From Rhodocollybia butyracea (taxonomy: Eukaryota > Basidiomycota > Agaricomycetes > Agaricales > Omphalotaceae), in NCBI GenBank assembly GCA_015501585.1, contig JADNRY010000057.1, positions 124,001 through 188,000 on the forward strand: DNA of 64,000 nucleotides, in the 5' to 3' direction. The translations under genes were made by a program, and so were the position numbers. Below, one piece after another: positions 40,440 to 51,205 of the stretch. Each line of letters begins with the position of its first letter. The first letter of the stretch is position 1. Below the pieces are notes generated by a model. That model searched no databases, was not told the DNA's origin, and was given only the letters and a program-made list of their open reading frames with translations.

Positions 40440-41160
40440 GGGTGAGGCCTTCCACGCTTGATGCAGAGAAAACGGAAATTTATGGGATCCATCGAAAAGT
40501 CTACGATATGGCGTCTCTCCGGCTACAGGTGATCATTTCCTCCACCCGAAGACTATCCGAGTTAACGTTGTTTGTGTTAGTATTCTCGATTATCGGAATC
40601 GCTCAGCAACTTCAAGGTGCGCACCGGCCAAACCTATTCATGCTCCGTCAACAGATACCGCCTTCGACTCTTTCTTACTCTTAATTACTTACATGTTGCA
40701 GCCCCGGCTTCCACTCAATATCATGTCTTCAGCGGATCTTCTCCAGGCGCAGTTAGGACGCGTCAGCGATGAACGAATTTTGTAACCTCTCGAGTTCAAA
40801 TGGCCTGCGTGGGGTTCGAATTTAACGGGCCAGAGTGCATTTTCGTAACCGGAACTCTCGATAGATTGCCTGGGTTAATTTGGGCTTTGATTCTCTTCGT
40901 AATGATTAATATCTAATGCTTCCTTTCAAAAACTTATGATTGTGAATAGAAATTCGTGCACATGGGCTCCATCCGAAATAGAGAAGTCCATATGGCGTCC
41001 CTCCAGCTGTAGATGATGATTTCCTCCGAAGAGTATCCGAGTCGTCTCTGTATTCTCAATAGTTCAACAACTTCAAGCGTCGAGTCCGCACCAGCGGACA
41101 ACCTATGCTCCATCGTACCAGCCTACAAGCTGAAGTAGTAGTAGATGTAGATGGCGGTCT
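40440..41160. repeat. Segmental repeat, copy 3
   Basis: It contains two partial, diverged units (about 40470-40690 and 40960-41150) matching parts of 28700-28905 and 23390-23560. Between them (40750-40870) lies the segment found inverted at 22930-23045. Confidence 0.6.
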
Positions 41161-41325
41161 TCGACCACGATTAAGGCAGTGCATCGATGACTCTATGATG
41201 TCGTATGGAGAAAACGAGTGACGCAAATATAAGACATGGAACTCCGCACGTGCACGTCATACCTTTGGCGCCGATCGCCAACCACTGCGCGTCAGGACCT
41301 ACGTCAGATATAACTCGTCGAAGGG

Positions 41326-41332
41326 TATAAAA
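41326..41332 (+). promoter_or_regulatory. TATA box of the HSP12-like gene
   Basis: TATAAAA lies about 95 bp before the ATG at 41428. The leader between them is CA-rich, with repeated CACAAA units (about 41375-41410), as in many highly expressed fungal genes. Confidence 0.65.
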
Positions 41333-41427
41333 ACCTGGCTCGAGTCGTCCTGGAACTTACAACTCGACTTTTACTCACAAACACACTCACAAACACAAAC
41401 ACAAACACAACCACTTTATTCTACACC

Positions 41428-41839
41428 ATGTCCGACAGCAAACGCCAAGATTTCTCTGTTCGTTTCGTTGTTATTGGATGCGAGGCGTAGTTGCTGACTT
41501 TTGTTGACCAGGACAAGGCCAAGGCTAACTTGAAGCCCGAATCGGAGAAGTCCACCACCGAATCCGTCGGTGACTCAGTCAAGGGCCACGCTGATAACGC
41601 CGCCAGTACCTTGCAGCCACAGGTTCGTAAATCCTTCCTACTACCGCCGTCAGTAGACTAATTATTTCATTCAGAGCGAGAAATCCACCTCTCAGAAGAT
41701 GGGAGACTCGCTCAGCGGCAACTCGAACAACAACGATGTGAGTATCTCCGCCTATCCATCTCTTCCATGCTAATCGTTCGTTCTTCTTTAGCAATCTTTG
41801 CTCGACAAGACCAAGGACACCCTTGGCATGAACAAGTAG
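41428..41839 (+). CDS. HSP12: HSP12/HSP9-type small stress protein, four exons, 83 aa
   Basis: Exons are 41428-41457, 41512-41622, 41675-41737 and 41792-41839. The introns of 52-54 bp start GT (GTTCGT, GTTCGT, GTGAGT) and end AG, all in phase 0. The product starts MSDSKRQDFS, continues DKAKANLKPESEKSTTE and TLQPQ, then SEKSTSQKMGDSLSGN, and ends QSLLDKTKDTLGMNK. This is the hydrophilic, lysine- and serine-rich pattern of fungal HSP12/HSP9 proteins at their usual length of 80-110 residues. Family knowledge: these are unfolded in water, associate with membranes and are induced by heat, osmotic stress and stationary phase. It is the best-preserved ordinary housekeeping or stress gene in the window and is surrounded by repeats. 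Confidence 0.93.
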
Positions 41840-41859
41840 ACGTCGAGGATTTTTATCTA

Positions 41860-44120
41860 TGATCAACTTGGGTTTCGCATCTAGTTGGAAGCAATAATGT
41901 CATTGACGATGTACTTTATCAAATGTAACTTAACTTAACAACCACAATTGAGCCCACCGAATTTTGCTATAAAGTTTCGCTTGCATCATTAGTATTTCCG
42001 ACATCCATCGCAGTACACGTTGAACAAACGAGTCTCCTGAATCGTCAAAGCTTCGGGATTACTACGTTTGACATTGTCAGCTATCTTCTGTCTTTGAAGC
42101 AACGATGTTCACAACTTCAGCGCTTCAGCTTCAACTCACACATCCACTTTTCCACAAATGCTTTCCAAGTGTCGTTATCCATTAACGTTTCGGGTAAACA
42201 GTGCTACTAGCTAGTAGGCGCTAGGAAGAGAGAGCGCGCAGATGTTTCCTCCAAGTAGGGGCTCCTGCGTTCGAGGATACTAATCTACTTGAGTCTGCCG
42301 CGACAGCGAATAGTAATTCGGTTGAGGCTTTTGGTACGATGCCTGTTGTCGGAGCCTCGGAGGATCATCATCAACGCATCGAAACGATTTCCGGAAACCT
42401 AGAATACTCAGATCTTAGGGGCGGATATCCATAAATTCTCTTGCCTTCATCCTATCACGAAAAACTATTCGTCTGCGACCTTTCGTCTTTGGATGCGCTA
42501 AGCACACGAACTCTCTACTTACTAGTTAGACAAAATCGTCAAAGCTTTCTGAATTACAACGACCTTCAAAACTCCATCATCGACAACTCCTTATCTTAGT
42601 TCCCTGGAAAGAAAGATGTCGTTAACTTCAACGCCCTCGTACGTTCCACGAATTGAGCTCCTCGCCTTTTCAAAGTGCCGTTGTCCGAGTCCAGATATCC
42701 ATTCCCACTAACTCCCACTGCCCTGCATGATAGTTCGATCCATTCCGCGGAAAATTCGTGTTGGTAGGCTAGGATGACTAGTGCCACGAGGTTTGAAAAC
42801 TAGGAGCTCGAGCGCTAGGAAGAGAGCGCGCGCAGATGGATGTTTTCCTCCAAGAAAATGCTCCTCCGTTCGCGGCGACCAAGTATAACTTACGAATTTA
42901 CTTGAGTTGGCCGCGGCAGTGAATACTGGTCCGTGTGAGCCTGTTGGTACGCTGCCTGGAGGACCACCATTGTAAACGCAAACCAAAGTGATGAAACGAT
43001 TCCTCGGAGAATATAGAGAACACTCGGGGGGTCCTTGAGAACGATCATCTCAAAAGCCCAAGGGACGCCATTTTCTTCAATTTGAATGGCGCCCTAGAAA
43101 TGTCTATTCAGAATGATAGATATTCGAGGTCCTAGGTGCGTGTCTGTGGGTTATGTGGGTTATGTGGGTTATGTGGGTGGATATCAGGTTTTGGTTGGGT
43201 TTTTGAGAATGGATACGATACGAGAGAGTTAAGAAGAAGGGGTTCCTGTGTTCGAGGCGACCAAGTACTATACTTGAGTTTACCGCGATAGTGAATAGTT
43301 GGTCCCGTGTGAGGCTGAACATCGCCAAAGCTTCGACATTTCTACGACAGACGCTATCTGTTATTTCTCCTATCTTTGGAGCAACGATGTTCATACCTTC
43401 ATTAGCTTCACTACCCTCACAGCTTTACACATCCACTTCTCGAACTCTCCAAGTGTTCGTTATCCGTTCCAGGAGGCGATGCGTGACGGCAATTCGGGGT
43501 AAAATTCATGTAGGATGGGATGACCAGTGAGTACTAGTGAGTACTTGATCTTTCGAGTGTTACCAGGCGCGCTAGGAAGAGAGGGTAAACTACGAGGCAA
43601 GCTACGAGGCATCATGGAGAAGGATTTTTTCACAACTTTCGATATCGTGCGCCGAGATGTGGCTCGTATATCATCTGCTAGTATATCTCCTGGACTCGCT
43701 GGTATTGTAGCACCATGGCTTGGTATAAGATGAAGAGACCGAAGCCTATCGAAAGAGCGGCGGAACTTTGAGCTTGGACCGAAGAAAGCAATGTGGAATG
43801 ATGTGGAATGCCACCGCGCAGAAGATGTTTCCTCCAAGAACGTTCGCGGCCAAGTGTTGTGACATTGGATAGTCACGGTCGTCCGGGTGGAGCTGTTGGT
43901 ATGTACGATGCCTGTTGTCGGAGTATCATCGTAAGTTGAAACGGCTCCGAATCGAGAGCTGAGAATACTTGGAAACTAAAGCGTCGCCATATAGTCTCCA
44001 ACTTGGATGGCGCCTAAAATTTCTATTTAGAATCATAGGTCCCAGGTGCGTATCTGTAGCGAATCTTGGTGAATATCAGGTTTTAAGAATGGATACGATT
44101 CGAGAGAGAGGCTAAGCGCT
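41860..44120. repeat. Repeat-rich intergenic region with internal duplications
   Basis: No gene is supported. Several diverged units repeat within it (for example GCAACGATGTTCA near 42101 and 43380, CCAAGTGT-CGTTATCC near 42166 and 43448, GGATATCAGGTTTT near 43178). The stretch 42480-43000 is homologous to 61370-61690 (CTTAGTTCCCTGGAAAGAAAG in both). The end near 44010-44150 is homologous to 61730-61786 plus 62566-62640. A nine-base tandem repeat (GTTATGTGG) lies at about 43146-43181. Confidence 0.65.
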
Positions 44121-44130
44121 TTGCGTGGCA

Positions 44131-44138
44131 TCACGTGA
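44131..44138 (+). promoter_or_regulatory. TCACGTGA octamer
   Basis: TCACGTGAACCGCG lies 59 bp before the ATG at 44198 and is identical to the motif before 13156. The same block, GGCATCACGTGAACC, recurs before the pseudogene at 62652. Confidence 0.55.
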
Positions 44139-44197
44139 ACCGCGTATTTTAAACGTTTTTGACTTTTGCCCAACTTTTGCCTACCACCAATAGCACC

Positions 44198-45529
44198 ATG
44201 TCCTACCAGGCACTCTACACAGAATTCCTCGCCAAAAGTCGCTACAATGATATTCCTGACTCTCCCGCTGCTCGAGCTACGTTGCGCGCTCTAATCGACC
44301 AGACACGAAGCGATCTGCGAAATTGCTCTGAGAGTATCACTCGTCGCCAGATTTCTCGGGTGCTGGAACTACAGGAATCTCTATTGGCTCCCATTCGAAC
44401 ACTTTTCCCGGAAATTTTGATAGAAATCTTTCGACTAGTTATCGAGACATCCACTAATCCTGGCATTACCTACATATCCCGGCTTCGTTGGCATGTTCCC
44501 ATTTCTGCTTTCGTTCCCAAGCTATCTGGGTGTATCTTCTTATTCACCTGGACCTGCTTTTGGTGGCGCCATGAGGCTATCTCTTATTCTCCCTTCTGGT
44601 CCAGGATAAGGGTTCAGCACAGGAGTGATCCACTACCCACCAGGTCCGCTGAAGTAGCTGCATTTCTGAACGAATGCATTTTGCGATCAGGAGTCTCAGC
44701 ACCTATGAGTATTGACATTTATTCAGTAACAGATGGGAGTCCTCCAGCTGTCAGTACCATGTTGGCAGCACAGGCCTACAGATGGAGACAGGCTGTCTTG
44801 TTATTTACGTCCCTTCACTCGCTTGTCATCATGTTCCCCTCCAAACCCTCCTCTACACGTTTCCCTCTTCTTGAAGATCTATCATGTCGGTTCTACTATA
44901 CTGATTCCCGTATACTTCCTGTCCCAAATCCAATCTTGGAGTGTCGCCCTCCTCTCCAGAAACTGGAACTACATGAGCTCATGGAGTCATATGCGGATAT
45001 CATAGCAAGTCGGAACTTGAAGTTCTTGAAGGTTGGCTGCTACAGCGGGGTATCTTTTGCCAAGCTACTCCTCATGTGCCCTTGTTTGGAGTCCTTGCAA
45101 GTCGGATCTTTCGTTTTCAGAGAGGACCCTGATGCTAATCAGGCCATTTGTCAGTCCTCCCTCTTGTCCTTTGCCATCGGTCCAGACTTCAGTGATGATT
45201 ATCCTACATTTGACAATGGATCTTGGAAGTGTGTTACGCTACCCAAGTTGACCAAACTGGAGGTTAACCATCTTGACCTTTATTATAAAATCTGGACAGC
45301 CCTTCTTAGCGAGCTGAAAGAGGTTGTAAAGCGGTCACAGTGTACATTACGGCATGTCAATCTGTTCAAGCATGGTAGATGGCCTGTACTCGAAACGGCG
45401 GAGAATTTCTTACAGGACTTGCTAGTCAACCCAGAAGAGTGTTTCGTTGATGAGGTGCCATGGCAGGAATGGAAGGCAAACAATGCAGTGGTTGCATACG
45501 AAAGCGATTCGGATGACTCAGAGTGGTGA
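44198..45529 (+). CDS. F-box family protein, short N-terminus, acidic tail, 443 aa
   Basis: The ATG at 44198 is chosen because it gives MSYQALYTEF, the same start as the related copy at 62652. The first about 30 residues of other paralogues are absent. The F-box spans about 61-105 (ESLLAPIRTLFPEILIEIFR, with F-P-E replacing the usual L-P-S/E). CFWWRHEAISYSPFWS and ECILRSGVSAPM follow, then leucine-rich segments. The protein ends YESDSDDSEW, an acidic tail also hidden out of frame behind the copy at 3-455. Such a tail could be a CK2 phosphorylation or interaction site (inference). The role is inferred as an SCF substrate receptor. Confidence 0.85.
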   Translation: MSYQALYTEFLAKSRYNDIPDSPAARATLRALIDQTRSDLRNCSESITRRQISRVLELQESLLAPIRTLFPEILIEIFRLVIETSTNPGITYISRLRWHVPISAFVPKLSGCIFLFTWTCFWWRHEAISYSPFWSRIRVQHRSDPLPTRSAEVAAFLNECILRSGVSAPMSIDIYSVTDGSPPAVSTMLAAQAYRWRQAVLLFTSLHSLVIMFPSKPSSTRFPLLEDLSCRFYYTDSRILPVPNPILECRPPLQKLELHELMESYADIIASRNLKFLKVGCYSGVSFAKLLLMCPCLESLQVGSFVFREDPDANQAICQSSLLSFAIGPDFSDDYPTFDNGSWKCVTLPKLTKLEVNHLDLYYKIWTALLSELKEVVKRSQCTLRHVNLFKHGRWPVLETAENFLQDLLVNPEECFVDEVPWQEWKANNAVVAYESDSDDSEW

Positions 45530-45690
45530 TGGTGGTGCTTGCAATATTGACCGCTTGGCATCGTTTGATACGTGGAGGTTTTAGCTCGTTGTTGTCAGGC
45601 ATAGTTCCACATCCCCTTGTGTATTATGTGACTCTTATAGTAGTTCTTTTATGTCCAGTGGTTATCGAAGGCTGGAGCATATTTTTGAAG

Positions 45691-45810
45691 CACTCACTCC
45701 TCGCCAAAAGCCGCCACGACGTCTCCTGTTGCCCGCGAGCCAGGTTACGCGCTCTGATCGATATTCGCTCAGACCCGATGCGGTCCAGAAGCAAGCTCAG
45801 ACTCAGAGGG
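45691..45810 (+). pseudogene. F-box family fragment
   Basis: It has nucleotide and residue similarity to the N-terminal block only: LLAKSRHD, RARLRALI and a decayed DQTRSDL. Just before it (about 45675-45692), ATATTTTTGAAGCACT matches the duplicated F-box 3' flank. The fragment is therefore a junction of a 3' flank and an N-terminal piece left by a rearrangement. Confidence 0.65.
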
Positions 45811-45819
45811 ACACTAACT

Positions 45820-46260
45820 CAAACAGACTGGTCGCATTGAATCAACTTTGTCCCCCGCCTTGCCTTGCCTTTGCGGATACAGGAACTTCTTCTCACCTAC
45901 ACAATGAATTGGAAAGTTAACCCATCATAGCCCTTTCAATTTGCTTTCACTTTGACACACATGTGATCGTACCGCCTTCGCAATCTCTCGCCTGTTACGA
46001 GCACTGATCGCCAGGTTTATTAGATATTTCAGGCCTTGTAACCCCCACACCCAGGCTGTACGAGCGAACAAGCGTTGATTACGATCGGTGGTGAAGTTTC
46101 CTTGAAAGTAAAAAGTTCAACAGAAAAAATTATCTGATAAATTAATACTTTTTCATAGGAAGTTTAGTTATTTTTGCTTGAAATCTGTTGTTGTATATGT
46201 CACTGACTTTTTTCGTGCCATTTATAGAATGCGCTATACTTAGTGCTAGGGCTGTACAGG
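45820..46260. other. No supported gene
   Basis: Only short frames without motifs. The sequence is AT-rich toward 46100-46260. Confidence 0.4.
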
Positions 46261-46267
46261 TGCACCA

Positions 46268-46415
46268 CACTGCCTGCAAATCAACATAATATTTTGTGGA
46301 AGTAGTAAACTTATGTTAAACGTGTGTGAAGATAGTAAGATTATGTTAAAACTGCATACAAGTTTAACATAATTTGACTATTTCCACCAAAATTTATGGT
46401 GATTTACATGCAGTG
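46268..46415. mobile_element. MITE of about 148 bp
   Basis: The left end CACTGCCTGCAAATCAAC and the reverse complement of the right end CACTGCATGTAAATCACC match with few differences. The inverted similarity runs through almost the whole element (TTTTGTGGAA and TTATGTTAAA in both arms). It is too short to encode anything. No clear target duplication was found. Confidence 0.7.
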
Positions 46416-46812
46416 CCAGCAAATTGACGGTTTGATAACTGGCTAACTGCTCTAATTGTTCACAGCCCAATAATTGCTCACATATAAGAAATCATCTAAA
46501 GCGTCGCCAAATAGTCTATTAACTGTAATTTAACCACAAGAATGGAACACACCAAATTCTGCTAATGAACTGGTCTCCATGACTCTATCCGTCTGCAAGG
46601 ATTACGAGGATTCAACTCTGCCTTACAATAAAAACTTATTTTTCGTATCCATTCTCCTAACTCTTCTCTGTAAAAAAACGAAATAACAATGATGACTTCA
46701 TTTTTCTATATACAGACATTCTATATACCAATGATAACAAAAAATACAGCAAAACAACAAGAAAAACATCAACAATTAGTATATACAGTAATAAATTCTC
46801 TCCTCTATTACT

Positions 46813-47080
46813 TTATGATGTTTCTAACATGGCACTACCGGTCAAACTGGGCTCACTAGAGGGAAGGAACAAGGGACTTTTAGGATCGGGGAGGAACAAA
46901 GAAGGCCTTGGAATGGAAGAACCTACTTCAGCATTATCGCCCATGGAACCAATGGCGTCAACAGCAATATCCATACCATCATCCATGACCATGGAAACAT
47001 CCAGATCAAGGATACCTGCTGGTGCCACACCATCCGCGACTCCAACTTGACCCGAGGAATCCTCTTCTTTGAGTTCATCC
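46813..47080 (-). pseudogene. Unidentified 3' exon or gene remnant
   Basis: On the minus strand an open stretch from an acceptor-like ACATCAG near 47082 reads DELKEEDSSGQVGVADG, then AGILDLDVSMVMDDGMDIA, and stops after SLTGSAMLETS. The acidic, repeat-free composition looks coding, but no family was recognised and no upstream exon could be tied to it. Confidence 0.25.
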
Positions 47081-47084
47081 TGAT

Positions 47085-49050
47085 GTCAGGTGAGCAATCG
47101 GTATTGCTCGCCGAAGTTTCTCCTGTGGAGCCGTTAGTTTTATTTTGTGTTTTATCTTATATTTTCCCGTATATTATTCCGTATATTCTCCGTAGCTGTA
47201 GTATTTAAACTCGCTTAGAATGTTATATTTCCCCTGCGCGTTTGCTAGGGCTTACTTGCTATAGACCGGTGATAGGGCTAACTATGGGTATGTGGGCAGA
47301 AGGCAAAACAACACCAACACAAACACACAATCAGACTTTTGAGTTCTGGGGTAATTCAAGATTGATCAATGGACTCTATTGCACAAAATGCTCTATAGTC
47401 TCTGGGGTTCTCTTTGTACTTTAACTATTCCTTTCAAAACAAGACTCTGGACTTCAAAACTTTCAAACAAGACAAGACTGGGACTTTAACTTTCAATCAA
47501 TCAACAACAACAACAACAAGTGCAAGGTCTCTTTCTTTGTCTGTTCAAATGCAATCCAAGTTCATTCAAGTTCTGTCAGAAGCAAAAGCACTCTGAATAA
47601 TTCTGTTCTTTCTTCTGCCAGAAGCACCCTATTACTACAAGCTTGACAGCAAGCTTGTTAACCTGGGGGGGAGGGATGCCTCCTCTTTCTGGAGGTCTCC
47701 CCTTGATTATATACCCAAGGAAGCCAAGAGTATTGGTAAGGGGAGCATGTGCTCTGCATACGAGGCTGTATGGCATCATATGGTCGATTCTATTGTGAAA
47801 TTTTACATCAGACCCGGAAACGGTGAACAGAGACCGCCCCATGAGGTCGTTTCACTCTATTCAGTTCCATTTCGGATCATAGATGTTCAATCTCGAGTTC
47901 TAAGCTTGGTAATGTTCTTTTTCATTCATTCTTGATTGTCAGTACTTACAGTGACTTATGACTGTAAGTAAGTATGAACCAGTAGTTCACAGGTTCTATA
48001 AGCGAGGGAGGACTTAAAGAACGATGCATCTCAGCTATTCTCGCTTTGATAATTGTCATCTAAGCCCTGCAACATCAAGTTTCATTCTAATCTTTGAAAT
48101 ACTGCTCCAAGGGGACAGATCTCAGTTCTATGCTGGAGCATCGGAAAACCACCCGGTATCGGGACGTTGTACCGTATTTCCAACTTGTATAAACTCGTTT
48201 CAAGGGTTCATAAATTTTCTAAGGTCTCTGATTGATGGGCATTGAAGTATGAGCATATCTATAGAAATATAGGTATGTCTCCTCCTAGTACCTCCTCAAA
48301 TCTCGTCTCTATGGTCGGGGGACTCATGGAGTATAATGCGGGAGGGCAGGGGACGTCGACGGGACCTGTTCGGACTCGGTTTGACCCCCACTCTTGTCCT
48401 GTATCATCATGCTATGCAATTATTTGAAAATGAGGCATTTATCCCAACAACTGATGTAACCATGTTCTGGGACCGGAGAAGTACCCTGGATACCGGTATT
48501 TCGATGCCGTCGGATGCCTATGCACTGCTTTCGTTTGTTCTAGTGCTTCAGGGTCTCTGGTACATTTTATTTCTTGCCCCAGATTGCCCTTTTGCATGTT
48601 CTAAGTTTTATACCCTTAGTAAGGTATTATCATTCTGAGTAAGCATTTCCTATGGAAGGGAAAGCTTGTAATTGAGTGCTAACTAGTGAAACGATGTAAG
48701 AATTGTCCAAACGGTCTGCAACATCGAAGGTTTCATAGAAAACGGCCTCCTGATGAAGTAGTTTCAAGTAAATCAATTATATCAAATTGAGAGTATGGGC
48801 CGAAATGGCCAATGTTTTGATATCAATGTTAGGCCGTCGTGCGCGTGAAGCGGTGGCAATACAGGCGTTGTACGAGCTTGTCCAATTTGGGTTTCAGTGA
48901 ACACAGCACTGGGAGAAGTCCTCCAAGTGGTATGAACACTACGTATCATGCAAAGACTATCCAGTAGTGAGCTTTAAGTCTAGTTTTAGACTCAAAAAGT
49001 CTCGGGGCGTATCACCGGAGTGAACTTAGAGCTTATTCGACGTCTTGCTT
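47085..49050. other. No confidently supported gene
   Basis: There is a CAA-type microsatellite at about 47500-47520. Overlapping open frames at 48270-48427 and 48336-48638 (the latter with SFVLVLQGLWYILFLAP, a possible membrane segment) could be exons of an unknown membrane protein. I could not define a start, splice sites or a family. Confidence 0.3.
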
Positions 49051-49499
49051 AATTCACTCCAACACATCCTCCTCAACCTCCTCCTTGTTTTGCCGAACAA
49101 ATATCTCTCCATTGCTCATATAGTTGAGGTCTTCCATAGCCTCTGGCAGTTGAGGAGCATTCCCGACAACAATAGATGACAACAATAGATGACAATGGAA
49201 TCTCTGCTATGGCCATAGGCACCGGAGCAGCAAGAAGAGGAAGGATTCGCAAGCAGTGAATAACTCACGGAAGAACTGGAAGGCCTAGGAACTACTGGCA
49301 AACTAGGGGAATAAGCGACAACATCTAGTCTGTCCAACAGACCCTAATAGCCTCCTGAAGAGAGGATCCCTGGGCATCGCAAAGACTCTGAAGTGGAAAA
49401 ACATCGGGGGTGAACTGGAGATGACGCTCATAGCAAATTACATGATCATGGTTAAATATTGGCTTGATAGACGGCATGATCGCCTTGAAACCGGCGTTC

Positions 49500-50860
49500 C
49501 TTGCCAGGGTCTACTCACTCCGACTGGCGACCGCTAGTAGAATGCTGTAATAGCCAACAAGCATGAGGATATTGCAAATCAAAGTCCTCCAGCACTGTAC
49601 GGAGGGACAATTGGGAACAACAGGCCTCGTTAGTAATGGAGGGGATCGCATTGGATAAGGCGGAATGAGCCTCAACAAAAAATGGAGAATCAGCCACTGC
49701 ACAATCATTGGAAACACTCGACAGCTTGCTTCCACAATACAATTGTTGCATTGGAGTACTTCTTCATGGATGGCCTCAAAGGACCCCTCAGCCCGCTGTA
49801 GATCATCATGAAGATTGTCCTTGGAAGCATGTAAACATCAATTTTCCTACAAAGTAACATCAGCAAGTGAAAGACCCAGGAAGAGTAACAATCTGGGGAT
49901 GGACTTACTTCTTCCAGATGCAAAATACTTTCAAAATCTGTTTCAATGCGGTGCCTTTGAGCTAGTTGTTGCTCAAGCTCTTTCATCTGCTCTCTAGATT
50001 TTAGGAATTCCTTCTGTACCATCGCAGAGGACAAGGCCAACTCTTTCAATTGAATGGTTAAAAGTTTGGCGCAAGTACATTCCACATGCACTTTGGCCTC
50101 GAAACCTGCGCTATGAGAAGTCATCTCATTGAGCTGTTCACGCAAGTGATTCCTTTCTGAACAATAATGTGTTGCTCAGTCCTGCTCTTCTTGAAGTTCT
50201 TGGATGGTTGAGTGATGATTTGTGACAAAATCTTCCACAAACGTCTGCTGCTCTGAGTTGAAACCTTGAGAATGGAATTGAGTGGCTGGGTCCTGTGAAG
50301 AAAGTGGGATATGAGGAATCATTCTACCCATATCAACGGGAGTGCAAGCAGGATCCAACTGGATAGTATTATCCAAGTGAGGTTGAACATGGCAATTGGA
50401 GTCAGAATCTACAGGAGCCGGATGCTTTGTTCTTGCGGGAGCATCAGTGGAAGAGGAAGGATGAGGGACCTGGGTTGGAGTAACAAATTCCAATGAAGGA
50501 ATGGGTGCAGGTGGAGCAGGAATTGCGACTCGAGCAAGTGCTGGAATGAGGACACAAAGAGGACTAGTTTGGTCACATGGTGCAATCAGTCATGGTCCTT
50601 TGTCTTCTTCATCCTTTTGTGATGCTTTTTCCTCTTTTAGACACTGGCATCTTGACAACTAGGATCCTCCGCCTTATCCTTCACTATAAAGGCCCTTAAC
50701 CTCTCTGCATCCTTGTCAGCCTCTGGAAACAGATGTTCCCACTCATCCATAATTTGGCCCAACTTGCTAGGATGACTATTCCGAGCCTCTGATGCCTTCA
50801 ACGTTTCCTTGTACAGGTCTGAAGGGAACCCTAGGATCTTTGGCTGTAACACCTACAGCA
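49500..50860 (-). pseudogene. Degenerate coiled-coil protein gene, minus strand
   Basis: In order on the minus strand the pieces are: LQPKILGFPSDLYKETLKAS and EWEHLFPEADKDAERLRAF (50637-50852); LEFVTPTQVPHPSSST and FVEDFVTNHHSTIQELQEEQ (50176-50493); then LREQLNEMTSHSAGFEAKV and EFLKSREQMKELEQQLAQRH (49915-50145), which is heptad-like and probably a coiled coil. A GTAAGT...TTGTAG intron (about 49850-49915) leads to ASKDNLHDDLQRAEGSFEAI. Stop codons separate several pieces (for example after QEEQD), so the copy is decayed. The protein family is not recognised. It may be a repetitive gene spread in this genome. Confidence 0.5.
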
Positions 50861-51205
50861 CATTCATTGCCGTTAGCGCCGATATTACATAATTAGTCTA
50901 CTCTTATCCTCGTACCACATACTCGTTTCGGTCTATTTCTCTAATAGAACAAGATCTTGCTCATGGTCTGAGGCATTAAGAGTCAGGGCCCTTACATTGG
51001 TGCCCCATGCAATCAATTAACAGCTTCCGATATGTGAATTCTTGCCAGCTTAGCATACATGCAGAAGCAAAGCAGAGTAAAGAAGTTGCACTCTTTCTTG
51101 CATTTGTGACACAAGTTACAGGTGAGGAAATCTTCAGGCCAGTTGCAGGCGGTGCCAGTGTCCTGGCAGAGTGAACATTTTACTATAGAACAAACAGCTT
51201 CAGAC

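Noticed and set aside
41579..41866. 95-codon minus-strand frame across the HSP12-like gene
   Set aside because: It spans exons and introns of a well-supported plus-strand gene and has no motif of its own.
47082..47640. Possible solo LTR starting TGTCAGGTGAGC
   Set aside because: The start resembles gypsy LTRs and a TACTACA end can be proposed, but no target-site duplication or second LTR could be found.
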